DNA of 64,000 bases from AWTP1-13 sp963775835 (GTDB lineage: Bacteria > Pseudomonadota > Alphaproteobacteria > Rhizobiales > Hyphomicrobiaceae), in NCBI GenBank assembly GCA_963775835.1, contig CAVZKV010000013.1, positions 376,069 through 440,068 on the forward strand, written 5' to 3'. How positions within the stretch are numbered: the stretch's first letter is position 1; each line of letters starts with the position of its first letter. Below the pieces are notes generated by a model. It had not been told where the DNA came from, ran no database searches, and saw only the letters and a program-made list of their open reading frames with translations. Both the position numbers and the translations under genes were made by a program. Shown piece by piece: positions 9,215 through 18,185 of this stretch.

Positions 9215-10775
9215 CTACATCTCGTTCTTGCTCAACTGATCGGCCAGGTAGTCGGCTTGCCGGATCGCGAGCGCCACGATGGTCAGCGTCGGGTTCTCGG
9301 CCCCGCCGGTCGTGAACTGGCTGCCGTCCGAGATGAACAGATTGGCGACATCGTGGGCCTGGCCGTACTTGTTGCAGACGCCGTCTTGCGCCTTCTCGCT
9401 CTGGCGGCAGGTGCCCATGTTGTGAGTGCTGGGGAATGGCGGCAGCTCGAACACCTGCGTGGCGCCGAGCGATTGGTAGACCGCCGTTCCGGCCTTGTAG
9501 GCATGGTTGCGCATGGCGACGTCGTTGGCGTGGTCTTTGAAGTGCACCACCGGTACCGGCATCCCGTGCTTGTCCTTTTCGGTGGGATGCAGAGTGACGC
9601 CATTGCCCGCCTGCGGCAGATCCTCGCCGACGAGCCACATGCCGGCGAAATGATCGTACATCTCGATGATCTTTGCGTATTCGAGACCCCAAGCGCCCGC
9701 AACGGTGTTGGACGCTACGCCGGAGAGCCCGAAGCCAGGCAAGGTCTCCATCTCGTAGCCGCCGGCGAAGCCGCGCGACGGGTCATGCCGCGACTTGTCC
9801 TTGATAATCCCCGCCATTTGGGTGCCGCGGTCGAAATTCACCCGCCCGGGCATGATGGCATAGACAGTGCCCGTCATGTGCCGCATGTAGTTGCGTCCGA
9901 CCTGGCCCGAGGAGTTGGCGAGCCCGTTCGGGAACTTCGACGACTCCGAATTGAGCAGGAGCCTTGGGGTCTCGACCGAATTGCCGGCAACGCAGACGAC
10001 GCGCGCCTTCTGCTCTTGCAGGGTTCCGGTCTTGTCGGCGTACACGACGCCCGTGACTTTGCCGCTGTTGTCGTGGTTGATCTTGACCACCATGCTGTCG
10101 GGCCGGATCTCGAAACGGCCGGTACTCTCCGCCTTCGGTATCTCGGTGTAGAGCGTCGACCATTTGGCGCCGATGGCGCAGCCGGACATGCAAAAGCCGA
10201 TCTGATGACAGGCCGGCCGACCGTCACGCGGCTGCGAGTTAATCGCCATGTTTCCGGTGTGGACCTGCGTGTATCCCAGCCGCTTGGCGCCGGCCGCCAT
10301 CACCTTGAAATTGTTGTTCCCGGGCAGGCGCGGAATGTCGCTCGTGCCGGTGACGCCCAGCTTGTCCTCGGCTCGTGTATAGAACGGCTCGAGCTCCTGC
10401 AGCGTGATCGGCCAGTCGAGAAGATTGGCACCGGGCATATTGCCGTACACGGTGCGCACGCGGAACTCGTGCTCCTGGAAGCGCAGCGACGCGCCCGCCC
10501 AATGCACGGTCGTTCCTCCCACGGTCTTGCAGACCCAGAGCGGCAATGTCGCGTTGAGATCGCCCGTGCCGACGCGCTTGTCGAGCCAGCTCAGGCGGTT
10601 GAACATGGTGCCGTTGTCGTTGACGATGTCGGTGAGGCCGAGCCGCGGCCCCGCCTCCAGACATACCACATTGATGCCGCGCTGGACGAGCTCGTTGGAC
10701 AGCGTCCCGCCGCCCGCGCCGGAACCGACCACCACAACAACCGAATCATCCTTGAGATCAAATGTCTTTGGCCAT
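9215..10775 (-). pseudogene. GMC-family dehydrogenase large subunit, frameshifted at its start
   Basis: The body is a normal GMC dehydrogenase large subunit of the two-subunit (gluconate/fructose dehydrogenase-like) type. It has the FAD motif GSGAGGGTLSNELVQRG near the N-terminus, a Cys-containing FCMSGCAIGAKWS segment, STHNMGTCRQSEKA with the active-site-region His, and the C-terminal GGAENPTLTIVALAIRQADY. The natural start appears to be ATG 10775, preceded by CCGGAGGATCGATCA. From there the frame stops after five codons (MAKDI). Removing one base near 10760-10763 gives MAKDFDLKDDS and joins the long frame. The small-subunit gene lies immediately upstream. It may be a recent mutation or an assembly indel. 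Confidence 0.8.
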
Positions 10776-10790
10776 TGATCGATCCTCCGG

Positions 10791-11314
10791 TCACGAGTTG
10801 GGGAGCCAGCCGATGTCGTCGAAGCCGCGGTCGATGTAGCCGCCGTGCTCGACCGACGATCCTTCGAAACCGAAGAAGCGATAGACCAGCGGATTGGTGT
10901 AGAGGTTGTTGATGGTTGCCGTGCGCACGGTGGAGAAGAACTCGCCGGCCTCCTCTGTCTTGAGCACCGCGTTGCGGGCGCCGTTGCTGAGCTGGACCCA
11001 CGCAATACCGCGCGCACCATCGAGCCGCGCGACACCGTCCGTGAGAAGCTTGAGCAAGCGCCGCGTCGCTCGCCGCCTGCTTGTCGACGGCCTCGACCAC
11101 GGTGGCGTAGTACTGATCGCCCAAGCCGGTCGTGCGGAAACAACTGGCGCGCCATGACGAGCAGCGTCTGCGCCGTGTGCGCGTCGAGGGCAGTGGTGGA
11201 CAACGCCCAGGCATAGTCCGGGGCGAGGATCATGGAGCCACCCGTCGCCAGTCCCACGGCGACGAAACTGGTGCTGCACAGGAAATCCCTGCGGCTAGGC
11301 GCATGTGCCTTCAT
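10791..11314 (-). pseudogene. Gluconate 2-dehydrogenase subunit 3-like small subunit, two frameshifts
   Basis: Three minus-strand frames splice into one small subunit. The N-terminus (MKAHAPSRRDFLCSTSF, twin-arginine-type leader) starts at ATG 11314 behind GGGAGGAATCCG. The middle reads DQYYATVVEAVDKQAASDAA in a second frame. The C-terminus reads VYRFFGFEGSSVEHGGYIDR and ends WLPNS in a third. One extra base near 11120-11122 (G run) and one near 11056 would explain both shifts. In this family the small subunit carries the Tat leader and accompanies the FAD subunit to the periplasm. Its stop lies about 15 bases upstream of the large subunit's start, so the two form an operon. Confidence 0.78.
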
Positions 11315-11829
11315 CGGATTCCTCCCTGATGAGGCCCGCTCGCTGATCCGTATCGACGTTGCGATGATTGGCGGGCTGTCCAAATCCTACGCCCGCCATC
11401 GAGCAATTTGAAGGCAAAGCCGGTTCCGCGAGCCAATCGAAACGCGCGCATCAGCCGACAGTCCTTACGTGCCCGTGGACCCGCCCGCCATAACGGGATC
11501 AGACGGGAGCATGAAGGTCTTCGCTGGCGGGACGACGGTTGACCCAGTGAAACCCGTTTCCCGTGCAATCTTGAGGCCATCACCGAGCGAGTTGACGGCT
11601 TCCTCTGGGACAATGTCAACGGGACCCTTTGGTATCGGGAAAAGCCCGAATAGAGAGCCGCCGACGAGGAGATGCCAACGGCATTTCTTCTCTATGGGTC
11701 AACCGCTGCCGTTCGCACCCAGCTTCCGCGATCTCAGATCCTTTGTCCGCAGTACCCAGATTCCGGCCATGCCGAGGATCGACAACCACAATGGCGCTTC
11801 GTGCCGCAACAGACGTGGCGAGTGTGATC
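11315..11829. other. Intergenic region, no gene recognised
   Basis: About 515 bases upstream of the two-subunit GMC operon. It should hold that operon's promoter. I cannot identify a gene or clear promoter boxes. Confidence 0.35.
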
Positions 11830-12235
11830 CTACGAGCTCAGCCCATAGTACTCGCGATAGAATTCGAGATGACGCGCGGGGGTGAAGCTTTCGAAGTCGC
11901 CAGCAGAGATGCAGCTCTCCAAATGGTCCAGCAGCTTCTCTGCCTCAGGTTCGCGACAGTCGAGAAGGAACGCCTTGGTACGCTCGATGCCGGCACCACA
12001 GACAAGCTGAGTATCAATGTAGCATCCGGCATCGAATGAGGACATCTTGGCTTTGTATCAAAAGCAAGTCACTCGGTTCACCAGCGGAGAACTGCTGAAT
12101 ATACAACGTCTTTAACGGCTCGTTGCTATCCCGATTTTTATCCACCGCTTCAGTCTGAAGAAGTGCGCAAATCTTTGGAAGGTCCTCCACATGAGGGACC
12201 AAGCCGAAGCGAGCAAGAATTTCGTTTTCATCCAT
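11830..12235 (-). pseudogene. Hypothetical protein split over two overlapping frames
   Basis: The upstream frame reads MDENEILARFGLVPHVEDLP to about 12050. The downstream frame (11830-12045) reads MSSFDAGCYIDTQLVCGAG and ends LEFYREYYGLSS. They overlap by about 30 bases. Together they give a compact protein of about 135 residues that reads smoothly across the junction (LLLI then KAKMSSFDAG). This could be one gene with a small indel near 12050 or two coupled genes. I do not recognise the family. Confidence 0.5.
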
Positions 12236-12428
12236 GGTCTGGAGACTAGTCGATCGTGGTGTCACAGGAACCTCGTGCTGGCAGCTGTGGGTCAGCCTGA
12301 GACCAAGCCCGCACCGCTTGACGACAGCTTACCCCTCAGCTGCGGAAGCGTTGATGCGCCGCAGCGAATTGGTGTTCTGCGCCACAACCCGACGAAATCT
12401 TCCGTAGTGAAGCCACGCCGGCCGCGGT

Positions 12429-12926
12429 TCACCGCTTCGCATTCGGTGCGACGTCCCGAGGCAGGATGTAGAGAAGCTGAGGCAGAACGATTTCCGGCGA
12501 ATAGTAGAATGTCCCCTCACCGACCCGTGTGGCTCCCATCCGCTTATAGAAGCCTTCTGCCGAAGGTTCAGCATAGATCATGAGGACACCCGCTTTCAGC
12601 GCCTTCGCGCGGGTTGCGGCCGCCCTGAAAAGCACCCGACCAACCCCGCGCTTCCAATGCGCTGGTTCAACAAACATGCCGTAGAGCAGCGCAATTCCTT
12701 GAAGTGAGGTGGCCGTCACGAGCACGACGCCAACGACTTCGCCGGACTCCTGTTGGGCGACCTGGACGCAGCCCCCGGTGATTAATGGAAGCGTTACTGT
12801 AAGTCCCGGCATCGCCCGATCGATAAATGCCTCATCATAGCCCGCCTGCATAGTCGCACGCACACACAACCGTGTTAGCTCGCGTTGTTCATCGGGCTTG
12901 GCATCTCGAACCGAATAGACCTGCAT
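12429..12926 (-). CDS. GNAT-family N-acetyltransferase
   Basis: A 165-residue single-domain GNAT protein. The acetyl-CoA-binding region reads LLYGMFVEPAHWKRGVGRVL (the Q/RxxGxG/A-like loop is KRGVGR), followed by a helix and the C-terminal AEPSAEGFYKRMGATRVGEG typical of the fold. The acceptor substrate is unknown. I chose ATG 12926, at the start of the first predicted strand (MQVYSVRDA); the frame continues ten codons upstream. It overlaps the 3' end of the next upstream frame by about 50 bases. Confidence 0.8.
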   Translation of the reverse strand: MQVYSVRDAKPDEQRELTRLCVRATMQAGYDEAFIDRAMPGLTVTLPLITGGCVQVAQQESGEVVGVVLVTATSLQGIALLYGMFVEPAHWKRGVGRVLFRAAATRAKALKAGVLMIYAEPSAEGFYKRMGATRVGEGTFYYSPEIVLPQLLYILPRDVAPNAKR

Positions 12927-13225
12927 TGCACCCCCCGGCCTTCTCGCCGCAGCCACTTGCCTTTGTGGGCGAGGTAGATCTTCCCGGCTTCGCGGCTGCG
13001 CCCCAAGAAGAGCAGCGCATGGGCGCGGTTCGTCTCGATCACCAAGGAGGCGGGCGCCAGGGTATGCGCCCGCTCTGAAGCGTTGAGCGCCTCACCGGGG
13101 GTGCGCGCGAACAGGGCAGACCACGAAACGTGGTTGAGCGCGTTGGCGGTCTGCGGCAGTGCAGCAGCAATGCCCACCAACAGCCATGCGGCAAGCGCCC
13201 CCGCAAACCTCAGCGCACTAATCAC
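12875..13225 (-). pseudogene. TPR-type fragment behind a leader-like N-terminus
   Basis: The frame begins at GTG 13225 after GGGGGGCAAC with a hydrophobic leader-like stretch (SALRFAGALAAWLLVGIAAA). It then carries a TPR-like piece (GEALNASERAHTLAPASLVI, then AHALLFLGRSREAGKIYLAH). This repeat resembles the C-terminal TPR region that follows caspase-like domains in WD40-caspase proteins of related bacteria. The tail (LRREGRGVQC onward) does not look native and runs into the GNAT gene. I read it as a remnant of a larger gene, perhaps related to the protein at 60.7 kb. Confidence 0.45.
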
Positions 13226-13546
13226 GTTGCCCCCCGTGAAATGCCGCCCTAATCTGAACACAGATCGTCTCCCCCAGGCAACCCGTCCACGCGTGCTCGG
13301 TCGCACGGGCTCAGCCGCACGCACGGGCCGACGCGCGGCCGTACCACGCTGCCCGCCCATCCGCCCTCACCCGATCGGATGTAGCGGGTCTCCTTGGGGG
13401 CTCCAGTGGCAGCGCAAATCTACCAAAAGGAAGCCGCCGTTCGGCGCGAGAATTGCGCAGCCTGTATCTTGAGATGGCACTACTCCGACCCATCGGCCTC
13501 GGATTGGGTCACGCCCAGGGGCCCTCTACAAAAGTGACGACAACCG

Positions 13547-13713
13547 CTCAGCGACGGTTTCCCGGCCACATTTCACGCCAACCTCGCCATCACCAACGGG
13601 GCGGACATCGCCTATCACTTTGCCGGCGAGGATCTGCCGTCCAGCTACACCGTGGCCATTCGCGGCAGTCGCCATGCGCGCCTTCGACACGGCGCACTCT
13701 CTCAGTCATGCTA
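13547..13713 (+). pseudogene. Possible lipase-like gene fragment
   Basis: A short plus-strand stretch reads GFPATFHANLAITNGADIAY then FAGEDLPSSYTVAIRGS, which looks like a strand-turn region of a lipase-type hydrolase. It has no start or clear end and is flanked by sequence with no coding character. Family assignment is tentative. The rest of 13226-13780 holds nothing that I recognise. Confidence 0.25.
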
Positions 13714-13780
13714 AGCTCTCCTCAGGGTAAGGTACGGTGTTGGTGGGCCGGCACGCCACCATAGTAGGAGCCGCGCGGCG

Positions 13781-14146
13781 ATGATGGTCGAGAATAAGCC
13801 CGACGGCGGCGAAGATAAGGTGATCCTCTTTACCATCGGGATGCGCGGGGAGCTAACGCGTGGCGCGGCGCGGCATGCAGCCGACGCCTGGCGGAGCATG
13901 CTGGTGCAGTACCCGACGGCCAACGTCTGCCCGCAGATTGCAGGATTTGATGACAACTCGCGTGAGCTATGGGAAATCCCGGAGGCGCGTGACTACATCT
14001 GCGACTGGGCAAGGTTTGCGGGCCTTGATCACAGCGCCGCCGTCGCGACCAGCCCGCTCGATCGGCATGCGCTCGCGTTTCTGGCAAAGTGTGGCGCTAT
14101 CGCCGATGTCGATCCTAACGACGTTACAGTCGGCTGGCCGCGGTGA
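13781..14146 (+). CDS. Hypothetical protein
   Basis: A 121-residue frame starting MMVENKPDGGEDKVILFTIG. It is Trp- and Asp-rich (AADAWRSMLVQYPTANVCPQ, then YICDWARFAGLDHSAAVATS) and reads as a genuine soluble protein, but I recognise no family. ATG 13784 is an equally possible start. It lies upstream of the first MITE-like repeat. Confidence 0.5.
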   Translation: MMVENKPDGGEDKVILFTIGMRGELTRGAARHAADAWRSMLVQYPTANVCPQIAGFDDNSRELWEIPEARDYICDWARFAGLDHSAAVATSPLDRHALAFLAKCGAIADVDPNDVTVGWPR

Positions 14147-14427
14147 TTTGACTGCGCGGCTGCGGTACCCGTCTGATCTTTCAGAATCGGCGCTTCCATC
14201 GTCAGGGGCCTGCCGGCGAGGGAGTTGGCGCCCGGCCACGATACCGATGTCGACGATCATGTCCGCGCGCGAGTGCGCCCCACCTGTTGGGCCCCCTCAG
14301 CTGCGCTGCCATGCCTCCGTTGGCACATAACCAGATTTGAATGGCGCCAGCGTCATCTATGGTCTGTTCATCGGGGTCGAGCTGACCAGCTGGAAGGCAC
14401 GGACACTGCCCCAAGTAACCGCCGCTT

Positions 14428-14600
14428 TTGACCCTGGCCGTGTAAAAACTCCGAAAGGGCGTTCACGGAGGGGAATCTTGTTCTACCGGCCCCCCAGTTT
14501 CCGAGTTCGTCTTGCCGTTGCTCGCCAGAACATTGGGGTTGGAAAAGAAGGCCGTTCTACGTGTTCTTCACGCCCCAGCGTTTTGACACGGCCAAGACCC
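14428..14600 (+). mobile_element. MITE-like repeat, copy A
   Basis: About 172 bp, the first of five related copies in the window. Ends are imperfect terminal inverted repeats: left TGACCCTGGCCGTGTAAAAA, right (complement) TGGGTCTTGGCCGTGTCAAA. The interior holds AAAGGGCGTTCACGGAGGGG and AAGAAGGCCGTTCTACGTGT. There is no transposase inside. It lies about 105 bp upstream of a substrate-binding gene fragment, as copies B and D do for intact or near-intact relatives. Confidence 0.75.
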
Positions 14601-14704
14601 ACAACGGTTCTGGTCCACGCGCACCTGCTGCGACGCAACAATCGCCTCAGCCGGTATGTGCGATAGCTGATACTGTGGTCGCGTCACCGTCGACGAGGTG
14701 TTGA

Positions 14705-14940
14705 GTGAGGCGGCGGGAGTTTATAGCGCTTGCTGGCGGCGTCGCCGCCTGGCCGCTTGCCGCGCGCGCGGCAGTCAGCGACGCCGGTGATCGGCTATCT
14801 CAGCGGCGGGTCGCCGGGGCCGTTAGCACCATTCCCGGCTGCGTTCCGCGAGGGTCTTAAAGATGCCGGCTATGTCGAGGACCGCAATGTCGCAATCGAA
14901 TATCGCTCGGCCGAGGAGGTATTCCTTACGGCGCGTGTCG
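14705..14940 (+). pseudogene. ABC substrate-binding protein fragment (ABC_sub_bind type)
   Basis: Starting at GTG 14705 the frame reads VRRREFIALAGGVAAWPLAA, the usual leader of this family. A shift of one frame then gives TPVIGYLSGGSPGPLAPFPA and AFREGLKDAGYVEDRNVAIE. Homology stops near 14930, where an unrelated frame continues. It is therefore a 5' fragment with an internal frameshift. Upstream bases GACGAGGTG next to the start resemble the DEVIE tail of other family genes. Confidence 0.75.
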
Positions 14941-14982
14941 CTTGACTTTTCGGAGTGTGATATTGAGATAGCGGAGAACGGC

Positions 14983-15291
14983 ATGAGCGACGACGAGGAG
15001 GAGAGCGTGCGCCAAGAAGCGCTTGCAGAGGAGCAATTCCTCCTTGTCGAACTCCCGGCCGCGCTTCGCAAGATACGGGCGAAGGCCAAGGGAAACGAAA
15101 GGCTCGCGCGCAAACTTGTATTCGGAAAGTTAAAGTACACTGGTCCTGAAGCATCATTTTCTAGTTCCCACGCCAGTGTCATGAAAGCGTTGGATGAGTG
15201 CTTTCACGTCATAGTTGGGAAAGCTGCTGATGAGATCGACAAAACGAGGGAGGTCCTGAAGGAATTGAAACGCGAGGTAATGATGAGGTAA
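14983..15291 (+). CDS. Hypothetical charged, helical protein
   Basis: About 102 residues starting MSDDEEESVRQEALAEEQFL. It is rich in Glu, Lys and Arg and likely helical throughout (AALRKIRAKAKGNERLARKL, then TREVLKELKREVMMR), without Cys-based motifs or a leader. The same frame runs upstream into the truncated substrate-binding gene, so the start is uncertain. I do not recognise a family. Confidence 0.45.
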   Translation: MSDDEEESVRQEALAEEQFLLVELPAALRKIRAKAKGNERLARKLVFGKLKYTGPEASFSSSHASVMKALDECFHVIVGKAADEIDKTREVLKELKREVMMR

Positions 15292-15556
15292 ACATCCTCC
15301 GTATTCTCGGCAAGGATGAGCTTGAGTGGTAGTATGCCCGCCATATGGATGCGCTGGCTTCGGGCGGAGGCCGATCTTGATTTCCGAAGACCACGTTTCT
15401 TGAATTTCAGATGCGCCCGAAGAATGCGTGGCTGAAGCTCCACAAGCCGGAACATCTTCGAACTGGCGCGAACCCGGACTGTTGGCGCCCTTTAATGGGG
15501 GCCTTTGGCGCAAACCGCATGTATAATGCAAGGAGCGGGTTTCGGGGAGATTGCCA

Positions 15557-15826
15557 ATGGCCAATGCTCTGCTACTTGCAGTGTTCGATTTCTCGGGCGC
15601 GCACGCCGATGAATTCCACGATTGGTACGATCTGGAACACATCCCGGAGCGCCAGGCGATCGCGGGATTTGGTGCGTGCGAACGCTGGATCGGCGCGGAC
15701 CAGCCGGAAATTTCGGTTGCGACATACGATCTCAATTCCATCGACGTACTGCGTGGCGAGGCTTACAGGTCAATTGCCTACGGCAATCTATCCGTGTGGT
15801 CGAAGCGAGTGACGAGCAATGTGTAA
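15557..15826 (+). CDS. EthD/Dabb-like protein, N-terminal half of a probable split gene
   Basis: 89 residues starting MANALLLAVFDFSGAH behind GGGGAGATTGCC. The motif FHDWYDLEHIPERQAIAG marks a ferredoxin-like EthD-type domain. The stop (TAA 15824-15826) overlaps the ATGTG of the next gene by eight bases. Deleting one T at the junction fuses the frames (VTSNV then KRLLRFEG) into a two-domain protein of about 212 residues, the usual architecture of such proteins as I recall it. So this is either a coupled gene pair or one gene with a single-base shift. Confidence 0.65.
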   Translation: MANALLLAVFDFSGAHADEFHDWYDLEHIPERQAIAGFGACERWIGADQPEISVATYDLNSIDVLRGEAYRSIAYGNLSVWSKRVTSNV

Positions 15827-16199
15827 GCGGTTGCTTCGCTTTGAGGGAACGCAGATCACGCCTGGCGACGCGCGCGCGCCGGAGGTCGCTGGCGGACTTC
15901 TCCTCAATGCCATGAACGTCGCGCCCGAGGCTGAGGCGGATTTCAACGCCTGGTACGACGAGGAGCACCTGCCCGCGCTCGCGCGGGTTCCGGGAACCCT
16001 CGCTGCCCGGCGCTTCCGGTCGGCAGAAGCGGGAGGTGGCACGCACCGCTATGTGGCTCTTTATCATCTAGAATCGCCGGCGGTGACAAAGAGCGCGGCC
16101 TGGAAGGCTGCCATCGAAACGCCGTGGAGCGAGCGCGTACGGCCGCATTTCCGCGACCGCGTTCGCATCTTGGCACGGGGCTACGTTCGAGGTCGATGA
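15819..16199 (+). CDS. EthD/Dabb-like protein, C-terminal half of a probable split gene
   Basis: 126 residues with a second copy of the same fold: GLLLNAMNVAPEAEADFNAW followed by YDEEHLPALARVPGTLAARR. ATG 15819 overlaps the stop of the preceding gene (ATGTGTAA), so it would be expressed by translational coupling if the two are separate. The parallel motifs (WYDLEHIP upstream, WYDEEHLP here) indicate tandem domains. The function is unknown; relatives occur beside catabolic genes. Confidence 0.65.
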   Translation: MCKRLLRFEGTQITPGDARAPEVAGGLLLNAMNVAPEAEADFNAWYDEEHLPALARVPGTLAARRFRSAEAGGGTHRYVALYHLESPAVTKSAAWKAAIETPWSERVRPHFRDRVRILARGYVRGR

Positions 16200-16599
16200 G
16201 CCTGTGTTGCCGAGTCCCACCGCAAAATGGCGGTGGGCGAGAAAACGGTGCAGCCTAGCCGCGCCAGTGGCGCTCGCCAGCCATCATTTCGCGGATGCTC
16301 AGGGCCGGTCTTGGCACGAAGCGACAATTGCCGAGGATCTACGACGCTGGTCCGTTGCTTCTATGGGGCGGATTTTGTCAAGGGGGTGCCCCAAGGGTCC
16401 TATCCATTTTCTCATCCTTCAGTTTCTTTGTTCGACCTGGCAGCCGTTTCTTCGCCCCGACCCACACACCGAGTGGCCGGCGCGCGCAGGAGCGGTCAAG
16501 GCTGGCCGTCCATCGGGCGGCCACCGACAGGCTTGGCCTTGATGGCTCTGAGCACGACGGCATACTTGTTGTGGTCGGGATGACGACGTCCGAGGGGAG

Positions 16600-16800
16600 C
16601 TCGCATGTGGTGCACGAACATTCGCGCCACATCCTTCTATTCGGTGGGGCAGACCCAGACCATGATGCAGTGATGCGCATCGGCAGCGAGAGCTCCGAGG
16701 CGGCGGACCCATTCTGGGGGACGGCATTTGAAGCCATGCAACGGACCGGGACCCCGCCACCTCGAACCGTCATCGGCGACCCGTCACGAGCGTGCAGACA
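16600..16800 (-). ncRNA. Candidate bridge RNA/seekRNA of IS1111-type copy 1
   Basis: Non-coding region downstream of the transposase, conserved with copy 2. On the transposase strand, GGTCCGTTGC (16738-16747) is the exact complement of the right target flank GCAACGGACC (16349-16358). CCCCCAG (16714-16720) equals the left flank and core (18128-18134). The two lie on opposite sides of a loop closed by CGAGGTGGCGG/CCGCCGCCTCG, with a small GGC/GCC hairpin between them. A second guide ATAGAAG (16634-16640) equals the element's own right end. RNA limits are approximate. Confidence 0.75.
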
Positions 16801-16841
16801 GGGCCGAAACCGTCGGGTGTTCTGTGACCGCGTCCCTCCCT

Positions 16842-18023
16842 TCAGTGTGCGGGACGGAGGACGACGCCCTCGGGCACGACGCCGACGCGCACGAGGTGCC
16901 ACAAGGCGATGAGCAGCTTGCGGGCCAAGGCGACGATCATCTTCTTGCGCGAGGTGCGGGCATTCTTGGTGCGAGCTTCAAACCACTTGGCCAAGGAGCT
17001 CTCCTTCTGAAACTGGAGGAAGCGCCAGGCGAGTTGGATCATTCCCTTCCGCACCCGAGCATTGCCGGATCGCGCGAGCCCCTTCTCGCGGCGCTGGCTC
17101 CCGCTTTCGTCGGGCGAGCCCGTGAGCCCGCCGTAGCGTGCCACGGCCCGGCGGTCGCGCAGGTTGCGCGACAAGATCTCCTGGACCAGCATGTCCGCGG
17201 TCTCGATGCCAATGCCGATCACCCGCATCAGAACGAGGACCATCAGATTTGGTCCAGCCTTTGGTGCCTGCTTCAGTTGTTCCATGCGCGCCTTCTCGAT
17301 CTGGTGGATCTGCTCGGCGACGAGCTGCTTGCGCTCGAGGTCGCGGCTCAATTCGGCGAGCGTGTTGGGCGGGATCGGCTCGCCCTCGGGCGTGCGCAGG
17401 TGCTCCAGGCGCTCCGGCGCCTCCTTGAGCGTCGGATTGAAGCTGCGGATGCCGAGCCGTGCCAAGGTCGACTTGATGCGGTTGATGATCGTGGTGTGCT
17501 CGCCAACGAGGGTCTCGCGCTCGCGGTGGGGACGCTTAGCATCTTCCTCCGCGAAGGTCGGGATCGCGGCCATCTTGCAGTGGTCCCGCTCGCCGCGCAG
17601 CCAGCCGAGGAAGGAGCGCTTGAGCTGCTCGGTGTCTAGCCGGTCGGTCTTGGCGCGCCGGTGCTCGCGCGATACCGGCACGCTCGCGGCATGAATGACG
17701 TGGGCCTCGATGCCCCGTGCTCTCAGCCAGCGGGCCAGCCAGAAGCCGTCCCGGCCGGTCTCGAAGGCAAGGGCGATGCGGGTGATCTTGTGCCCTGCCT
17801 TCTCCGCTTCCGCACGCCAGCGCTCGAGCAGCTTTAGGAGCCCGTCCTCGTCGGGTGCGAGCTTCTTCAACGGCTGGCGTTCCACACCCGGTATGATGCC
17901 GGCAACAAGCCAGCTCCCTTTACTGAGCTCGACCACGCCGATTAACGTCTCGTTAGGATCGAACGGTGTAAGCGAACGGTTCAGGTCGTTGAGCGGCTTC
18001 TTCTGCTTTTTCGGCTTGCGCAT
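16842..18023 (-). CDS. IS110-family (IS1111 group) RNA-guided transposase
   Basis: 393 residues. The N-terminal DEDD RuvC-like domain has LIGVVELSKGSW (Glu where the first Asp is usual), AFETGRDGFWLARWL and KTDRLDTEQLKR. A coiled middle region follows. The C-terminal Transposase_20 domain has VIGIGIETADMLVQEI and ARYGGLTGSPDESGSQRREK with the candidate catalytic Ser region GLARSGNARVRKG. It would catalyse insertion at a site chosen by the element's guide RNA. The start MRKPKKQKK matches the start in copy 2. It is intact. Confidence 0.92.
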   Translation of the reverse strand: MRKPKKQKKPLNDLNRSLTPFDPNETLIGVVELSKGSWLVAGIIPGVERQPLKKLAPDEDGLLKLLERWRAEAEKAGHKITRIALAFETGRDGFWLARWLRARGIEAHVIHAASVPVSREHRRAKTDRLDTEQLKRSFLGWLRGERDHCKMAAIPTFAEEDAKRPHRERETLVGEHTTIINRIKSTLARLGIRSFNPTLKEAPERLEHLRTPEGEPIPPNTLAELSRDLERKQLVAEQIHQIEKARMEQLKQAPKAGPNLMVLVLMRVIGIGIETADMLVQEILSRNLRDRRAVARYGGLTGSPDESGSQRREKGLARSGNARVRKGMIQLAWRFLQFQKESSLAKWFEARTKNARTSRKKMIVALARKLLIALWHLVRVGVVPEGVVLRPAH

Positions 18024-18185
18024 CTATGGGCTCCATCGGCTGGTTTTGACATCGGCGCCGATGGAGCCATCGCTTGGTTTACAATTCGTTTATTGACGCG
18101 ATGTCATCGCCGCTCGCCCCATAGCATCTGGGGGTCAAGCGGAAGCTCGCCTACGCTCCTCGCCAGCGTGGTTTTTCGTCGGTCC

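Larger units (their letters stand above)
16360..18127 (-). mobile_element. IS1111-type (IS110 family) insertion sequence, copy 1
   Basis: A complete element of about 1768 bp between two CT dinucleotides (16358-16359 and 18128-18129; AG on the transposase strand). On the transposase strand the left end reads ATGCTATGGGGCG and the right end CGCCCCATAGA. This gives 9-bp subterminal inverted repeats TATGGGGCG/CGCCCCATA set slightly inside the termini, as in the IS1111 group. It holds the transposase and about 480 bp of non-coding DNA after it. Boundaries come from alignment with copy 2 at 32455-34246. Confidence 0.88.

Noticed and set aside
8729..10912. A 727-residue plus-strand open frame
   Set aside because: It is antisense to the GMC dehydrogenase, which carries clear FAD and catalytic motifs; the plus-strand translation has no family features.
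14428..14600. Short open frames inside the MITE-like repeats
   Set aside because: The copies preserve DNA sequence and ends, not a reading frame; copies D and E have deletions that break any frame.
16378..16902. Open frames on both strands downstream of the IS copy 1 transposase
   Set aside because: The same region in copy 2 is conserved in sequence but not in any reading frame, and it contains the guide segments, so it is non-coding RNA rather than protein.
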